Below are positions 1 to 8,918 of a stretch of 64,000 nucleotides of DNA, in pieces. The position numbers were made by a program, and so were the translations under genes. Numbering within the stretch: position 1 is the first letter of the stretch; each line of letters starts with the position of its first letter. The stretch is taken from assembly GCA_020845755.1 (NCBI GenBank), contig JADLFE010000033.1, forward strand, positions 372,001 through 436,000, written 5' to 3'. The DNA is from Phycisphaerales bacterium (GTDB taxonomy: Bacteria > Planctomycetota > Phycisphaerae > Phycisphaerales > UBA1924). The notes under the pieces are model-generated. The model was given only the letters and a program-made list of their open reading frames with translations. It searched no databases and was not told where the DNA came from.

Positions 1-1001
1 CCGACCACGCTCTCGATCATCCAGGGTTCGAGGCCGGTTCCGGGCCGCTTGATGGTCAGCATGTCGGACGTGATCTTCGTCCCGCGATGGATGGCTCTGG
101 TCGCCACGATCGACTGGCGCGAGACATGTCGCACGTCGCGCTCGCAGTCGAGCACGCGCTTGCAGCGCTCGCCCTCCCACTCATCAACGCCGAACGCCGA
201 CACACGCTCCCACGCGGCGTGCGCGAGCGTGATATAGCGGCGCATCGCGCCGGGCTCCAGCGACGCCGAGTGGTCGGGGCCGCTCGCCTGGTTGCTGTAG
301 GTCATGTGCTTCTCGAGCACGCATGCCCCGAGGCGAACCAGTCGTGCGCCGGTCTCGACATCGGGCGTGTGATCGCTATACCCCGTCGGGCAACCCGCGA
401 AACGATCCCGCATCGCAACAAACCCCTCGATTCCGAGCTCTCCGGGCGGGGTGGGATATGAACTGACGCATTGCAGGAACATTGATCTCGCGGCCGCGGG
501 GACGAGCCACGAACTCGCACGCTCGACCTCGTCCATCGTGCTGGCGCCGGTGCTGACGATCACGGGGCGGCCCGTATCCATCGCCGCGCGGAGGAGCGGA
601 CGGTTGATGATGTCGGGCGATGCGGTCTTGTACGCATCCCAGCGGAATCGGCGTGCCGCCTCGAACAATTCAACACTGAAGACCGTCACGATCGCGTCGA
701 GCCCGAGCGTGTGTGCCAGTCGCCCCGCGGCGACGAGCACGTTGATGGGCGTTTCCAGGCGCCTCAGCATCTCGATCGGGTCGCGCTCGCCCGAGTCTTC
801 CTGGTACTTTGCCAGGCGCGACGCCCGGCTCATCAGCCGTTCGGCCTCGAAGTACTGGAACTTCACCGCGTCGACGCCCGTTCCCGCCGCCAGGCGCACG
901 AGTTCCAGCAGCCGCTCCGGCGATCCGTCGTGATTCACGCCCAGTTCCGCGATGACGTACGGCGGGAACTGCTCGCCGATGCTGCGATCGCCGATTCTCA
1001 T
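1..1001 (-). CDS. neuB: N-acetylneuraminate synthase family protein (NeuB-like), 3' end cut by window edge
   Basis: This reading frame has no stop inside the window and runs off the left edge, so the C-terminus is missing. The start is the ATG at 999-1001, which overlaps the neuA stop as ATGA, so translation is probably coupled. The N-terminus reads MRIGDRSIGEQFPPYVIAEL, followed by GVNHDGS and AVKFQYFEA, typical of the NeuB TIM barrel that condenses phosphoenolpyruvate with an N-acetyl hexosamine to make a nonulosonic acid. Further on come YKTASPDI, CVSSYPTPP, GYSDHT and EKH, also conserved in the family. About 280 residues in, a SAF (antifreeze-like) domain begins (SIVATRAIHRGTKITSDML). The family is clear. 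Which sugar is made (neuraminic, legionaminic or pseudaminic) cannot be told from the sequence. The neighbours, neuA and a Maf-type glycosyltransferase, suggest flagellin or surface glycosylation. Confidence 0.92.
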   Translation of the reverse strand, partial: MRIGDRSIGEQFPPYVIAELGVNHDGSPERLLELVRLAAGTGVDAVKFQYFEAERLMSRASRLAKYQEDSGERDPIEMLRRLETPINVLVAAGRLAHTLGLDAIVTVFSVELFEAARRFRWDAYKTASPDIINRPLLRAAMDTGRPVIVSTGASTMDEVERASSWLVPAAARSMFLQCVSSYPTPPGELGIEGFVAMRDRFAGCPTGYSDHTPDVETGARLVRLGACVLEKHMTYSNQASGPDHSASLEPGAMRRYITLAHAAWERVSAFGVDEWEGERCKRVLDCERDVRHVSRQSIVATRAIHRGTKITSDMLTIKRPGTGLEPWMIESVV

Positions 1002-1789
1002 GCTGATTTCTCCATCACAGACGCGAGCGGCGAGCGCCCGGACACGCCGCGCGACGACAGCACGGCGTTGGCCACCACAAGATCGATCGGCGCATCGATG
1101 TCGATCACGTCGCCCTCGTTGGTCTCGATCGCACGCCGATCGCGCCCGAGGAACGCGTGCGGCCCATCGGGCACCCCGGCGATCTCTCGCAGCAGGGCCC
1201 GGCGCGTCACGACCATCACGCCGCCGTCCGGCACATACGCCGGCGGGAGCATCTGACGCCGATACACACCGTGAAAGAGCGTGTCGCCCTCCCACGGGAG
1301 CAGATCGCCGTGCTCGCCGACGCGCACCATCCACCATGGGTGATGCTTGCCGACGCGCGAAAAACTCTGCACGGAATCCGCGCCGGTCTCCGCCAGTCGC
1401 AGGATTGCCCGTTGCGAGAGATCGCGCGGGCGCACGGGGACGTTGGCGTAGAGGATGACGACGGGAGCCGCCGAGACGCCGTGCCGCATTTCGATCTCGC
1501 CGAGCGCGTGGCGGGCGGCATCGTCGACGCTCGCGCCGTCGCTTGCCAGCGCGGCCGGGCGTGTCACGACCTCTGCGCCCATCGCCCGCGCGGCATCGCT
1601 CACCCTCGGATCGTCGGTCGAAACCACGACACGCGCGATCCCGCGTGTCTCCTGCGCGTGCTCGATGGTCCACGCCACGCACGGGCGGGCGCCGACCATC
1701 GCGGTGTTCTTGCCGGGCACGCCCTTGCTCCCAGCGCGAGCGAGGATGATGGCGATCGCGCCCGAAGTTGTCTCACGCGGCGGGTTCAT
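998..1789 (-). CDS. neuA: Acylneuraminate cytidylyltransferase (NeuA-like)
   Basis: A 263-residue protein whose N-terminus holds the CMP-sugar synthetase signature LARAGSKGVPGKN (about residues 16-28). It is followed by VVVSTDD, the region that binds nucleotide and sugar. It should activate the acid made by the adjacent NeuB as a CMP-nonulosonate, in the cytoplasm. I chose the ATG at 1787-1789 because it starts just before the conserved core; an upstream in-frame extension is low-complexity and Arg-rich. The start lies 17 bp inside the 3' end of the upstream glycosyltransferase gene, and the stop overlaps the neuB start, so the three genes look like one transcript. The exact sugar substrate is unknown. 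Confidence 0.92.
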   Translation of the reverse strand: MNPPRETTSGAIAIILARAGSKGVPGKNTAMVGARPCVAWTIEHAQETRGIARVVVSTDDPRVSDAARAMGAEVVTRPAALASDGASVDDAARHALGEIEMRHGVSAAPVVILYANVPVRPRDLSQRAILRLAETGADSVQSFSRVGKHHPWWMVRVGEHGDLLPWEGDTLFHGVYRRQMLPPAYVPDGGVMVVTRRALLREIAGVPDGPHAFLGRDRRAIETNEGDVIDIDAPIDLVVANAVLSSRGVSGRSPLASVMEKSA

Positions 1790-4700
1790 GCTGTGTTGCT
1801 TTCTGCTCGATGAGCCCCGCCGCTTGTGCCGGAGTGAGCGGGAGCACACTTGGGATCGCCTCAACAAACGCGCGCGTCGAGAGGTCGCGCGCCTCGACAC
1901 ATACCGGGCGCGGCAGGGCCGCGATCCGCGCACCCCCGACCGCCCGGGCCGGAGGATCGATCACGCACCACCCCGCGCGCATGATCCAGCGGTCATAGAA
2001 CGACTCGATCTCCTCGTACACCTCGTCGCAGCGTGTCATCCGCGGCACGATCCACGTCGGCCCGCGTCCCTCGCCGCGTGCCGCGAGCAACGCCTGCACG
2101 TTCTCGAGAACTCGCGCGTGCTCGCCGAGCCCGGTGAGCCTTTGATAGGTCTCGGGCCTGTCGGCCAGGACGTCGATCGACAGGACGTCGATCCCCGCGT
2201 CGCGCACCAGTTCGAGCGTGTGCGGATCGCACAGGAGTTCGGTTCGCACGTGCACCGCCGCCGCGCCCGCCGACTTGGCATGCGACACAACTTCGCGCCA
2301 GCGAGAGTACAGCAGCGGATCGCCGGGCCCATCGAGCGAGACAACGACACCCTCACTCCGCCCGGCGCGCGAGTGCATGAACGTGTCGATCGCGCCGGTG
2401 GCCCGCTCGAGCGCAAGCCCGGCGTTGCCGGGCTCACCCAGCCACGCGCTGCGCAGGCCGCACGTCCGCCGGCGGTCCGTCAGTGAAAGCGTCAGGATTT
2501 CAGGCGTGAACACCCGGGCCCGTGCCGCGAGCGTGGACACGATCAACTCGGCCGACGCCGTGGCGCCGCGCGCCCCCAGTTCGTGCATGACCCATCGGAG
2601 CGCATCGACTCCCGCGGGCGTATCGGCGATCAGTCGCTCCGTGCAGTCTCGCACCGGGGGCGGCGCGGGAACGCACGCGCTGCGTGCGATCGGGTCGGCC
2701 TGCGGCGCGATCGGGATATAGCCAAGCAGCGCGCCGAGCGTGCCGAAGACACCGGCGCTCGATCCCTTCTCGACCAGTTCGCCCACCAGTGCGGCGCCGA
2801 CAACGCACGTCGCCAGTCCGGGGGCCGCCGGCGTGAACACCAGGCCCATCGCAGCGGGGTTCTGTTCGTGGCGTTCGATGCACGCGTCGATCATGGCGGT
2901 GTCGATCAGCGACCAGTCCGCGCCGACGGGCGCGACCGCCGCCGCGCCGCTCGCGTCGACCGCCGCCTTTGCAAGGTCCGGGTCGAACACCTCGTCGAAG
3001 ACGCTCGCGTTGCCTAGCCCGCCGCGCCACGAGCGACGCGCCGCCAATCGTGCGACTTCGATCTCGCGTCGCGTCCGCCCGGTTGTTCGAACGAAGATCG
3101 CGTCGCGTCCTTCGTTCCCCGCGATTGTGCGGGCGCGCTCGGGGTCGTCGCTGGTGATGACCACGCCGTGAAGGCGGCGCGACCTGGCGAGGCGAGCCAG
3201 GGTGAATTGCAGAGCGTTCTTTCCGCCGGCGATGGCAGTCGAGAGATCGCGCGTGGTGCCGAGCCCGCCGCGCATGGTGTCCACGTGCACGTGCGCGACG
3301 ACCCTGACCACCTCGCGCGTCAGCGTTGCGTCGTTTGCCTGCTCGCGCGTGACCTTTGCGCCGCCGCGGTGGGCCTGGATTCCCGAGTCCAGCAGATCAC
3401 CCACGTGCCTGGCCGCCTCGGCGATCCAGCGGACGTTGGTCGTATCGCGTGCGACCCGCCGCGTCTGCTTCTCAAGATCCGACAGCCCATCCTCCAGTTC
3501 GATCGCGCGGTCGGCCTTGAAGCGATTGAGCGCGCCGGTCTGGTTCACGAACTGCACCAGTTCGAGCCCAGCGGCGCACGCGTGAACCTGGTCGCGAAGT
3601 TCGTAGACGTCACCGATGATCTTGTTGGCCTTGCGAGGTTCGTCGAGGACGCGCGACAGCCGATCCAGCAGCGCCGCCGTCTGGTCGCTGAGCACCTCGA
3701 TCCGTCCGGCCTCTTGACGGACCTCGCGCAGGCGTGCCACGAGTCGTTCGCGCATCGCCTCGGTCAGCACGGCCTTGCCCCGGGCGCGGGGGAGTACCAC
3801 CGGTGCGTCGGCGAATTTCTCGATCGCCGCCCGGAGCGTCATCACGTTGGTGTGCCGCTTGCGTACGCCGCCCTCGGTCGCGTCGATGATCGACAGCCCG
3901 CGCTGCACGTCGCGGAGGAAATCGCGCTCGAACTGCGCCAGGTACGTCGTCATCTGCTCGTCGGTGTAGATCGGGCGCCCCAGCACGTCGGTTGCGCGGT
4001 GGAGCATCGCGCGCGAACGCATGATCCTCTGCCACTCCAGCATCTCGAGCGTGTTGAAGTCGTTGAGTTCGCTCGACCACACCTGGTGGATTGCCGCGTG
4101 TGCGTGGTAGTACTGCCCGTCGGTGAATCCCAGGTCCTGCCCGACGAGCACCACCGGGTCACAGCCAAGGTGGCGCGCCAGGTAATACGCCATGTGCGCC
4201 ACCGTCGCGCCGGGCGAGATCTGGCCGCGCTCGCAGGCGAACGCCGCACCGAGCGCCGCATCAAGAAGCGGCTCTTTGGCGAGTCGCACCTCGCCCGGGA
4301 AGGCCTCGAGGATCGACGCGTTGGCTTTGGCCTCAACCACCAGCGTCACGCCCTCGACGTCGCGTTCGCTCAGTCCTTCATAGAACCGCTTGCTGAGGTC
4401 CGCGTGGTCCAGCGCCGTCACGAAATGTGGCCTGATCCCGCGTTCCAGCAGCGTTTTGAGCACCGTCTGCACCGCGACGATGACGAACTTCTCGCGCACC
4501 TCGGGGCGCGACAGTTCCTGGATGTTCCGATGCAGGCTCGGTCCCGCCGCCACCACGATCGCCGGCCTCCCCTTGGCCGTCCCCGCCAGATCCGCGATCC
4601 CCGGACACGCGGCGTAGTAGTCCGCGTTCATCACCAGGTTCCGCAGCGTGATCGGCGATTGCACCATCGTTGTCATCACCGTCGTCCGCACGGAGCGGAC

Positions 4701-5288
4701 CACCTCCGCCAGCCGCGCCGCGAATCGGTCCGCGCCGGCGCCCAGGCGCGGCTTGCTCGGGGGGTGCTCGACCAGTTTGGTCCCCAGCACCACCAGCCCC
4801 TCCACGCCGCTCATCCCCGCCGCGATCGCGCCCGCGTCGTCGGTGTCGGTGAGCAGCACGAAGTTGGTCCGTACGATCCAGTCGCTGTGGTCGACGCGCG
4901 ACAGCACCTCGCGCAAGAGCCCCACGTCGGGCTCGAAGGCGATGATCACGCCCGTGAAGCGAAGACGCTCCGCCAGCGCCCGGCAGTGATGGCCGAGCCC
5001 AAAGCCCAGCACCACCGCCGCCGCGTTGCCTTCGATCGCCACCGTCTCGGCCAGGCGCTTGCCCTCTTCGAGCGGTCGGTGGGCGCTGGCCAGTCGGCGG
5101 ATCGAGCCGGCGTCGCTGAGCGTTCCGGTGAGCCCGCCGTCGGGGGCCTGGAGAAACGCGGTTCCTTCGCGCCCCGTGCTGGCCGCGATCGTTCGCGCCG
5201 CGATCGGCGATCGGCGTGCGATCGCCGCCAGATTGCGCGACAACAGTGCGGGGTCGGCGGGTCTCTCTACTCCGGTGTTGGTCGTCAT
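1773..5288 (-). CDS. Large Maf/DUF115-type glycosyltransferase fused to a nucleotidyltransferase-like and a radical-SAM-like region
   Basis: A 1171-residue protein. Residues 90-125 (AVVLGFGLGHH, IIAFEPD) and 240-300 (GRPAIVVAAGPSLHRN, RPHFVTALDH) match the DUF115/MptE-like core of Maf proteins, which move nonulosonic acids onto flagellin. The DUF115 part ends near residue 500 and a helical stretch follows to about 660. Residues 690-970 include HVDTMRGGLGTTRDL, and THRR-like and VVITSDDPERA segments resembling a SpsF/cytidylyltransferase-like fold. From about residue 980 (VVVSLDGPGDPLLYSRW, LELVRDAGIDVLSIDVL) the sequence resembles the latter half of a radical SAM/SPASM barrel, but I see no CxxxCxxC cluster motif, so it is probably not catalytic. 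It is first in a transcript with neuA and neuB, which supports glycosylation. The DUF115 part is firm; the other assignments are inference. Confidence 0.75.
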   Translation of the reverse strand: MTTNTGVERPADPALLSRNLAAIARRSPIAARTIAASTGREGTAFLQAPDGGLTGTLSDAGSIRRLASAHRPLEEGKRLAETVAIEGNAAAVVLGFGLGHHCRALAERLRFTGVIIAFEPDVGLLREVLSRVDHSDWIVRTNFVLLTDTDDAGAIAAGMSGVEGLVVLGTKLVEHPPSKPRLGAGADRFAARLAEVVRSVRTTVMTTMVQSPITLRNLVMNADYYAACPGIADLAGTAKGRPAIVVAAGPSLHRNIQELSRPEVREKFVIVAVQTVLKTLLERGIRPHFVTALDHADLSKRFYEGLSERDVEGVTLVVEAKANASILEAFPGEVRLAKEPLLDAALGAAFACERGQISPGATVAHMAYYLARHLGCDPVVLVGQDLGFTDGQYYHAHAAIHQVWSSELNDFNTLEMLEWQRIMRSRAMLHRATDVLGRPIYTDEQMTTYLAQFERDFLRDVQRGLSIIDATEGGVRKRHTNVMTLRAAIEKFADAPVVLPRARGKAVLTEAMRERLVARLREVRQEAGRIEVLSDQTAALLDRLSRVLDEPRKANKIIGDVYELRDQVHACAAGLELVQFVNQTGALNRFKADRAIELEDGLSDLEKQTRRVARDTTNVRWIAEAARHVGDLLDSGIQAHRGGAKVTREQANDATLTREVVRVVAHVHVDTMRGGLGTTRDLSTAIAGGKNALQFTLARLARSRRLHGVVITSDDPERARTIAGNEGRDAIFVRTTGRTRREIEVARLAARRSWRGGLGNASVFDEVFDPDLAKAAVDASGAAAVAPVGADWSLIDTAMIDACIERHEQNPAAMGLVFTPAAPGLATCVVGAALVGELVEKGSSAGVFGTLGALLGYIPIAPQADPIARSACVPAPPPVRDCTERLIADTPAGVDALRWVMHELGARGATASAELIVSTLAARARVFTPEILTLSLTDRRRTCGLRSAWLGEPGNAGLALERATGAIDTFMHSRAGRSEGVVVSLDGPGDPLLYSRWREVVSHAKSAGAAAVHVRTELLCDPHTLELVRDAGIDVLSIDVLADRPETYQRLTGLGEHARVLENVQALLAARGEGRGPTWIVPRMTRCDEVYEEIESFYDRWIMRAGWCVIDPPARAVGGARIAALPRPVCVEARDLSTRAFVEAIPSVLPLTPAQAAGLIEQKATQHEPAA

Positions 5289-5431
5289 AGTTCATTCCGA
5301 GCGCGCGACATCGCGCGGCACTCCGGCCGCGATCCCTCAGGATCGGCAACCCCGCCGTTCCCGCTGGAAAATCGCCCTCCGCACGCCGAACGCAACCCCG
5401 ACGGGACTCCGTGGTACCCTCTCCGACCCCC

Positions 5432-6076
5432 ATGACGGCAACGACCGCTCCAACCATCTGCTTCGTCGCCCTGCCCCGGACCCTGGGCGCTGGATCGCTC
5501 GTCGACCGATTTCTCTTTGAGAACCCCTGGCCGCTGATCGGCGCCCTGGTGCTCGCCGGCGCCGTTGCCTTTGCGATCCTGAATCGCAAGGGGCGGGTCA
5601 CCCCGGCGCTCGCCGGTGTCGTCGCGGCCGTCATCCTCTCCGCCGGCGTGTGGCTCGCCGCCCGCGCCGTGACCACCGACCGCGAGCGCGTCCGCGATCT
5701 GACAGTCGCCCTTGTCAACGCCACGGCCAGGGTCGACGAATCGACCCTGGCTGCCATGCTGGCCGACGACCTCTCGCTGTATCTCAAGGTCGGCGCGATG
5801 ACCACCGATACCTCCATGGATCGTGCCGCCACCCTGCAACAGGTCCGGCGCTCCCTCGGCGGGCTCTACAAACTCAAGGACTGGCGGATCACCAGCAACG
5901 ACATCACGACCGGCGGCGCGCAGGCCTCGTCCCGTCTCTCTGTCAGTGTCACCACCGAGGCATACGCCATCCCACACCGCTCGACCTGGCGCGTCGACTG
6001 GCGTCGCGACGCGAACGGCGCGTGGCGCGTCTTCGCCATCGAACTCCTCGAAATGCCCGGGCTGAGCACGCCGTGA
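5432..6076 (+). CDS. Small membrane protein with NTF2/SnoaL-like C-terminal domain
   Basis: A 214-residue protein, divergent from the Maf-type gene. Two hydrophobic segments lie near residues 27-48 (PWPLIGALVLAGAVAFAIL) and 55-76 (LAGVVAAVILSAGVWLAA). The remaining 130 or so residues alternate helix-like and strand-like stretches, ending in STWRVDWRRDANGAWRVFAI, the usual closing strand of NTF2/SnoaL-like cone folds. No catalytic residues are evident. I chose the ATG at 5432; a GTG at 5411 in the same frame is possible. Neither has a clear ribosome binding site, and a TACCCT hexamer lies 11 nt before the ATG. Function unknown. Confidence 0.65.
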   Translation: MTATTAPTICFVALPRTLGAGSLVDRFLFENPWPLIGALVLAGAVAFAILNRKGRVTPALAGVVAAVILSAGVWLAARAVTTDRERVRDLTVALVNATARVDESTLAAMLADDLSLYLKVGAMTTDTSMDRAATLQQVRRSLGGLYKLKDWRITSNDITTGGAQASSRLSVSVTTEAYAIPHRSTWRVDWRRDANGAWRVFAIELLEMPGLSTP

Positions 6077-6100
6077 CACGATCGGTTGCGGGCGAGCCGT

Positions 6101-7257
6101 TCAGCGTGCGCGGATGAGCACCAGCGACTGGTCGTCGGTCTGTGCGCCGTGGGCCAACGCCGCCGCGAGGATCACGTCGCGGACCTCCGCGAGCGGACGC
6201 GTCGCGTTCTTGTTGAAGAGATCGCGCAGAGCGGCAAGGCCGAATTCGCGTCCCGACGCGTCCTGCACTTCCATCAGGCCGTCGGTGATGATGAGGAGCG
6301 TGTCGCCACGGGCAAGCGCCGAGGCGCCGACCTCGAATCGCTCGTCGGGCTCGATGCCGAGCGGCAGACTCTGGTTTGGATGATCGATCACGTCGGCGCT
6401 GGCGGCACGGAAATGAAAGATCGGGAGGTGTCCGGCCAGGCCGTACTCAAACGCGCAGCCGGGCGAGAGGCGCACGATGGCCATCGTCGCGAACATGTTG
6501 GGCTTTGTAAGATCCGACAGCACGACGTTGAGGTCGGTGAGGAGTTGTTGAACCGAAGGCGAGGAGCGGAGCAGTGTTCGCGCCGAACTCTTGAGCATGC
6601 CCATGACGATGCCTGCACCCACGCCGTGCCCGGAAACATCGGCAAGGATGATGTCGGTCCGGTCACCGGCGATGGCGGCGTCGATGAGGTCGCCCCCATG
6701 TCGCTGGAGGGGCGCGAGGTGCCGAGGATCTCAAGGCCGGTTTGATCGAGCGCGATGTCAGGCACGAGCGACTTGTGGATGGACGAGGCGATCTCGAGTT
6801 CTGCCCGCGAGCGAGCGCCGTCGCTCTCCAGGCGCCGCGCCAAACGCACGACGAGGATATAGCCCGCGACCATGGACGCCACGGCGAGGATCATGAGCAC
6901 CGAGCGCGTGCCGTTCGGACGCATGCCGGTCGCACCGTCAAACCATCCGAGGCTTCCCATCCACGGGAATACAAAGAACGGCACGGCGAACTGAACGGGC
7001 GCAACGATCGCAAGGATCCAGCGACGCCCGAGCACGAACGCGGATGCCCAGCCGACCGCGATCACGCCGCAGAAGAGCGCGATGGTGAAGATGCCGCGCC
7101 AACTCCCCGGGTGGTCGGGAATCATCATGGCGATCAGGCCCATGGGGAGGAAGGTGAAGAACACGCCCGAAAGAATGAGCGGGTGGTAGTTCGCGTCGGC
7201 CCAGCGACGAGGGCGGGTCCCGGAGAGGAAAGCACGAAGTCTGGGGAACAGCGCCAT
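6101..7257 (-). pseudogene. Membrane-anchored SpoIIE/RsbU-type PP2C phosphatase, broken by a single-base frameshift
   Basis: The first part (from the ATG at 7255-7257) encodes four membrane segments (for example GVFFTFLPMGLIAMMI and VLMILAVASMVAGYILVV). Next comes the linker AELEIASSIHKSLVP, typical of the helix leading into SpoIIE-like PP2C phosphatase domains. The frame then breaks at a run of five C on the plus strand (6693-6697). One extra base there would join SSDMG directly to GDLIDAAIAGDRTDI and DVSGHGVGAGIVMGML, the metal-binding core, which continues intact in the other frame to the stop at 6101 (GDTLLIITDGLMEVQ, HGAQTDDQSLVLI). The domain dephosphorylates Ser/Thr, usually on anti-sigma antagonists. 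Whether this is a homopolymer sequencing error or a true mutation cannot be decided here. No partner anti-sigma genes are adjacent. Confidence 0.85.
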
Positions 7258-7264
7258 CTCCGGA

Positions 7265-7270
7265 AGAATA
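7265..7270 (-). promoter_or_regulatory. Candidate -10 hexamer (TATTCT) for a leaderless phosphatase transcript
   Basis: TATTCT on the minus strand lies 7 nt before the ATG at 7257. A GGAG touches the start codon directly, too close to act as a normal ribosome binding site. The spacing fits transcription starting at the ATG. Confidence 0.4.
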
Positions 7271-7335
7271 CAGAAGCAAGGATCGCGACGCGAGCGCCGC
7301 GGCCGTCGTTCCACGGTCGGCCGCGCCCGGGCCGG

Positions 7336-8775
7336 TTACTTCCCCGCCTTCTTGTCGATCGCTTCCTTCGCCAGGGCCTGGGCCTTTTCCAGCGCCTCGC
7401 CCGCGGGCGCCTTGACGTCGGGCTCCACGCCCGTGCCCTCCCAGTTGGCTTTGCTGATCGGGTTGCTGGCACGCATGAACGGCACGCGCACGACGAATCG
7501 ATCGGAGACACGCTCGCCGCGAACGGGGTGCGCCCCGCCGCCGGTGGTCTCGCCCACGATCGTGGCACGCTTCAGGTTCTTGAGGTTGTAACTGAATTCC
7601 TCCGCGCCCGAGAACGTGCGCGAACTGGTGAGCACGTACACCGGCAGGTCGGGCGAAAGTCGCCTGCCCGGCACGTCGTCGAGCGTCCAGAACTCCTCGA
7701 CGACGTTGCCCTCGCGATCGATCATGTCGTTGAGATGCGTCCGCGTGTCGACGAGATAGGTTGTGATGTAGCGGATCATGTCGGGGCTCCCGCCGCCGTT
7801 GTTGCGCAGGTCGATGATGAGCGCATCGCAGTTGGACAGGAACGAGAGGGCGGCCGTCGCGGCCTCCTTGGCGCCGTCCTCTTCCATGAAGAGATCGAAT
7901 CGCAGATAGCCGATGTTGCCCGGCAGGTACTCGGCCTTGCGGAACATGTAGTTCTCGCGGCGCATCTGGTCGCCCGAGGGCATCACGCTCGGGCGGTCGG
8001 GGTTCTGGGTGTTCGGCGCGAACACGACGCCCAGGTGCTTGTCGCGGCTGATGGCGCGAAGGTCGTCGGTCAGTCGGCGCGACATGGAGAACTCGTCGGC
8101 GACGCTGTCGTACTCGCCGGCCGCGAGTTTCTTCTCGATGCTGGCCGCCATCTCGTCGCCGATCTTCGGGAAGACGTAGCCGTCGCGCAGCGCCTTGGCG
8201 ACACCCGCGACGAGTTGCTTGCGAGCCTCGTGCGTGATCGGCATGGAGTTCCTGGCCGCGTCGTCGGACTGGATGGTGATCGAGTCGAGTTTGCCCGCGT
8301 CCTTGGCGTCGAAGACGAACTCAAAGACCATCGGGCCGGCGTTTTCGGATCGCACCATCACCTCGATCGAGTCCGCCGAGGCCTCGAGCACCTTCTCGAA
8401 TGTGAGTGCGCCCCACCGGGCGCGTAACTCGCCGGCGCGCGAGGCCCGCTCGTCCATCGGCGTGCGCGCTAGGCGGGCCTTGGAGGCAAAGCGCGTCTCG
8501 AACTCCCGCACGCCGTCGGCGCCGGGGCTGGTCATCAGTTTGAAGTAGGCGTTCACGCACTCGCCCTGCGTCGAGGTCGGGAGTGCGGCGGCGGGTGGCT
8601 CGGCCAGGGGAATCACCGGTTTGGTGGCAGAAGGGGCCGATGGCGGAGCGACGGGTCGGGCATACGCGGGTGGGGCGAGCGACGCCGCCAGTGCCAGCGC
8701 GGTGGTCGAAACGCCCAGTCGTGCGGCGTCCAGAAGCAGGCGGCGGACAAGGCTGGAGCGGGCGGCGGGGTTCAT
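7336..8775 (-). CDS. Secreted S41-family (C-terminal processing type) serine peptidase
   Basis: A 479-residue protein. The ATG at 8773-8775 is preceded by AAGGAG at good spacing. The N-terminus is a signal peptide: Arg-rich, then STTALALAASLAPPAYA. Family motifs include NIGYLRFDLF, ALIIDLRNNGGGSPDMI and VLTSSRTFSGAEEF; the Ser of TFSGAEEF is the expected nucleophile. GETTGGGAHP follows, then a C-terminal segment. I see no PDZ domain between the N-terminal part and the catalytic core, so it resembles the interphotoreceptor-retinoid-binding/tricorn-like branch more than CtpA. It should act outside the cytoplasm. It is divergent from a padR gene, with a long palindrome between the two that could control both. 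Confidence 0.88.
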   Translation of the reverse strand: MNPAARSSLVRRLLLDAARLGVSTTALALAASLAPPAYARPVAPPSAPSATKPVIPLAEPPAAALPTSTQGECVNAYFKLMTSPGADGVREFETRFASKARLARTPMDERASRAGELRARWGALTFEKVLEASADSIEVMVRSENAGPMVFEFVFDAKDAGKLDSITIQSDDAARNSMPITHEARKQLVAGVAKALRDGYVFPKIGDEMAASIEKKLAAGEYDSVADEFSMSRRLTDDLRAISRDKHLGVVFAPNTQNPDRPSVMPSGDQMRRENYMFRKAEYLPGNIGYLRFDLFMEEDGAKEAATAALSFLSNCDALIIDLRNNGGGSPDMIRYITTYLVDTRTHLNDMIDREGNVVEEFWTLDDVPGRRLSPDLPVYVLTSSRTFSGAEEFSYNLKNLKRATIVGETTGGGAHPVRGERVSDRFVVRVPFMRASNPISKANWEGTGVEPDVKAPAGEALEKAQALAKEAIDKKAGK

Positions 8776-8815
8776 GCGGGTCTCCTTCGGGCGGCCGCGG
8801 CGTGGGTCGCACCAC

Positions 8816-8834
8816 ATAGTACGATTCGTACTAT
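8816..8834. promoter_or_regulatory. 19-bp perfect palindrome in the padR/S41 divergent region
   Basis: Two 9-base arms (ATAGTACGA and TCGTACTAT) flank one central base. Each arm carries TACTAT on one strand, which resembles a -10 box, so a bound regulator would cover both divergent promoters. It lies 40 bp before the S41 start and 84 bp before the padR start. PadR proteins bind palindromes of this size near their own gene, so this is the likely PadR operator; that link is inference. Confidence 0.6.
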
Positions 8835-8918
8835 TGTACGGGATCGCGGGCTCGTGGTTGCAGGGCCGCCTCCGAATACGGACGTGCTACGCTGGTTAGC
8901 CGTGGGGGAGGTGCATGG

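Noticed and set aside
3168..5435. Long open frame of about 755 codons on the plus strand, antisense to the Maf-type gene
   Set aside because: It is a GC-rich shadow frame. Its product is Arg/His-rich with no domain, and the minus-strand frame has clear DUF115 motifs.
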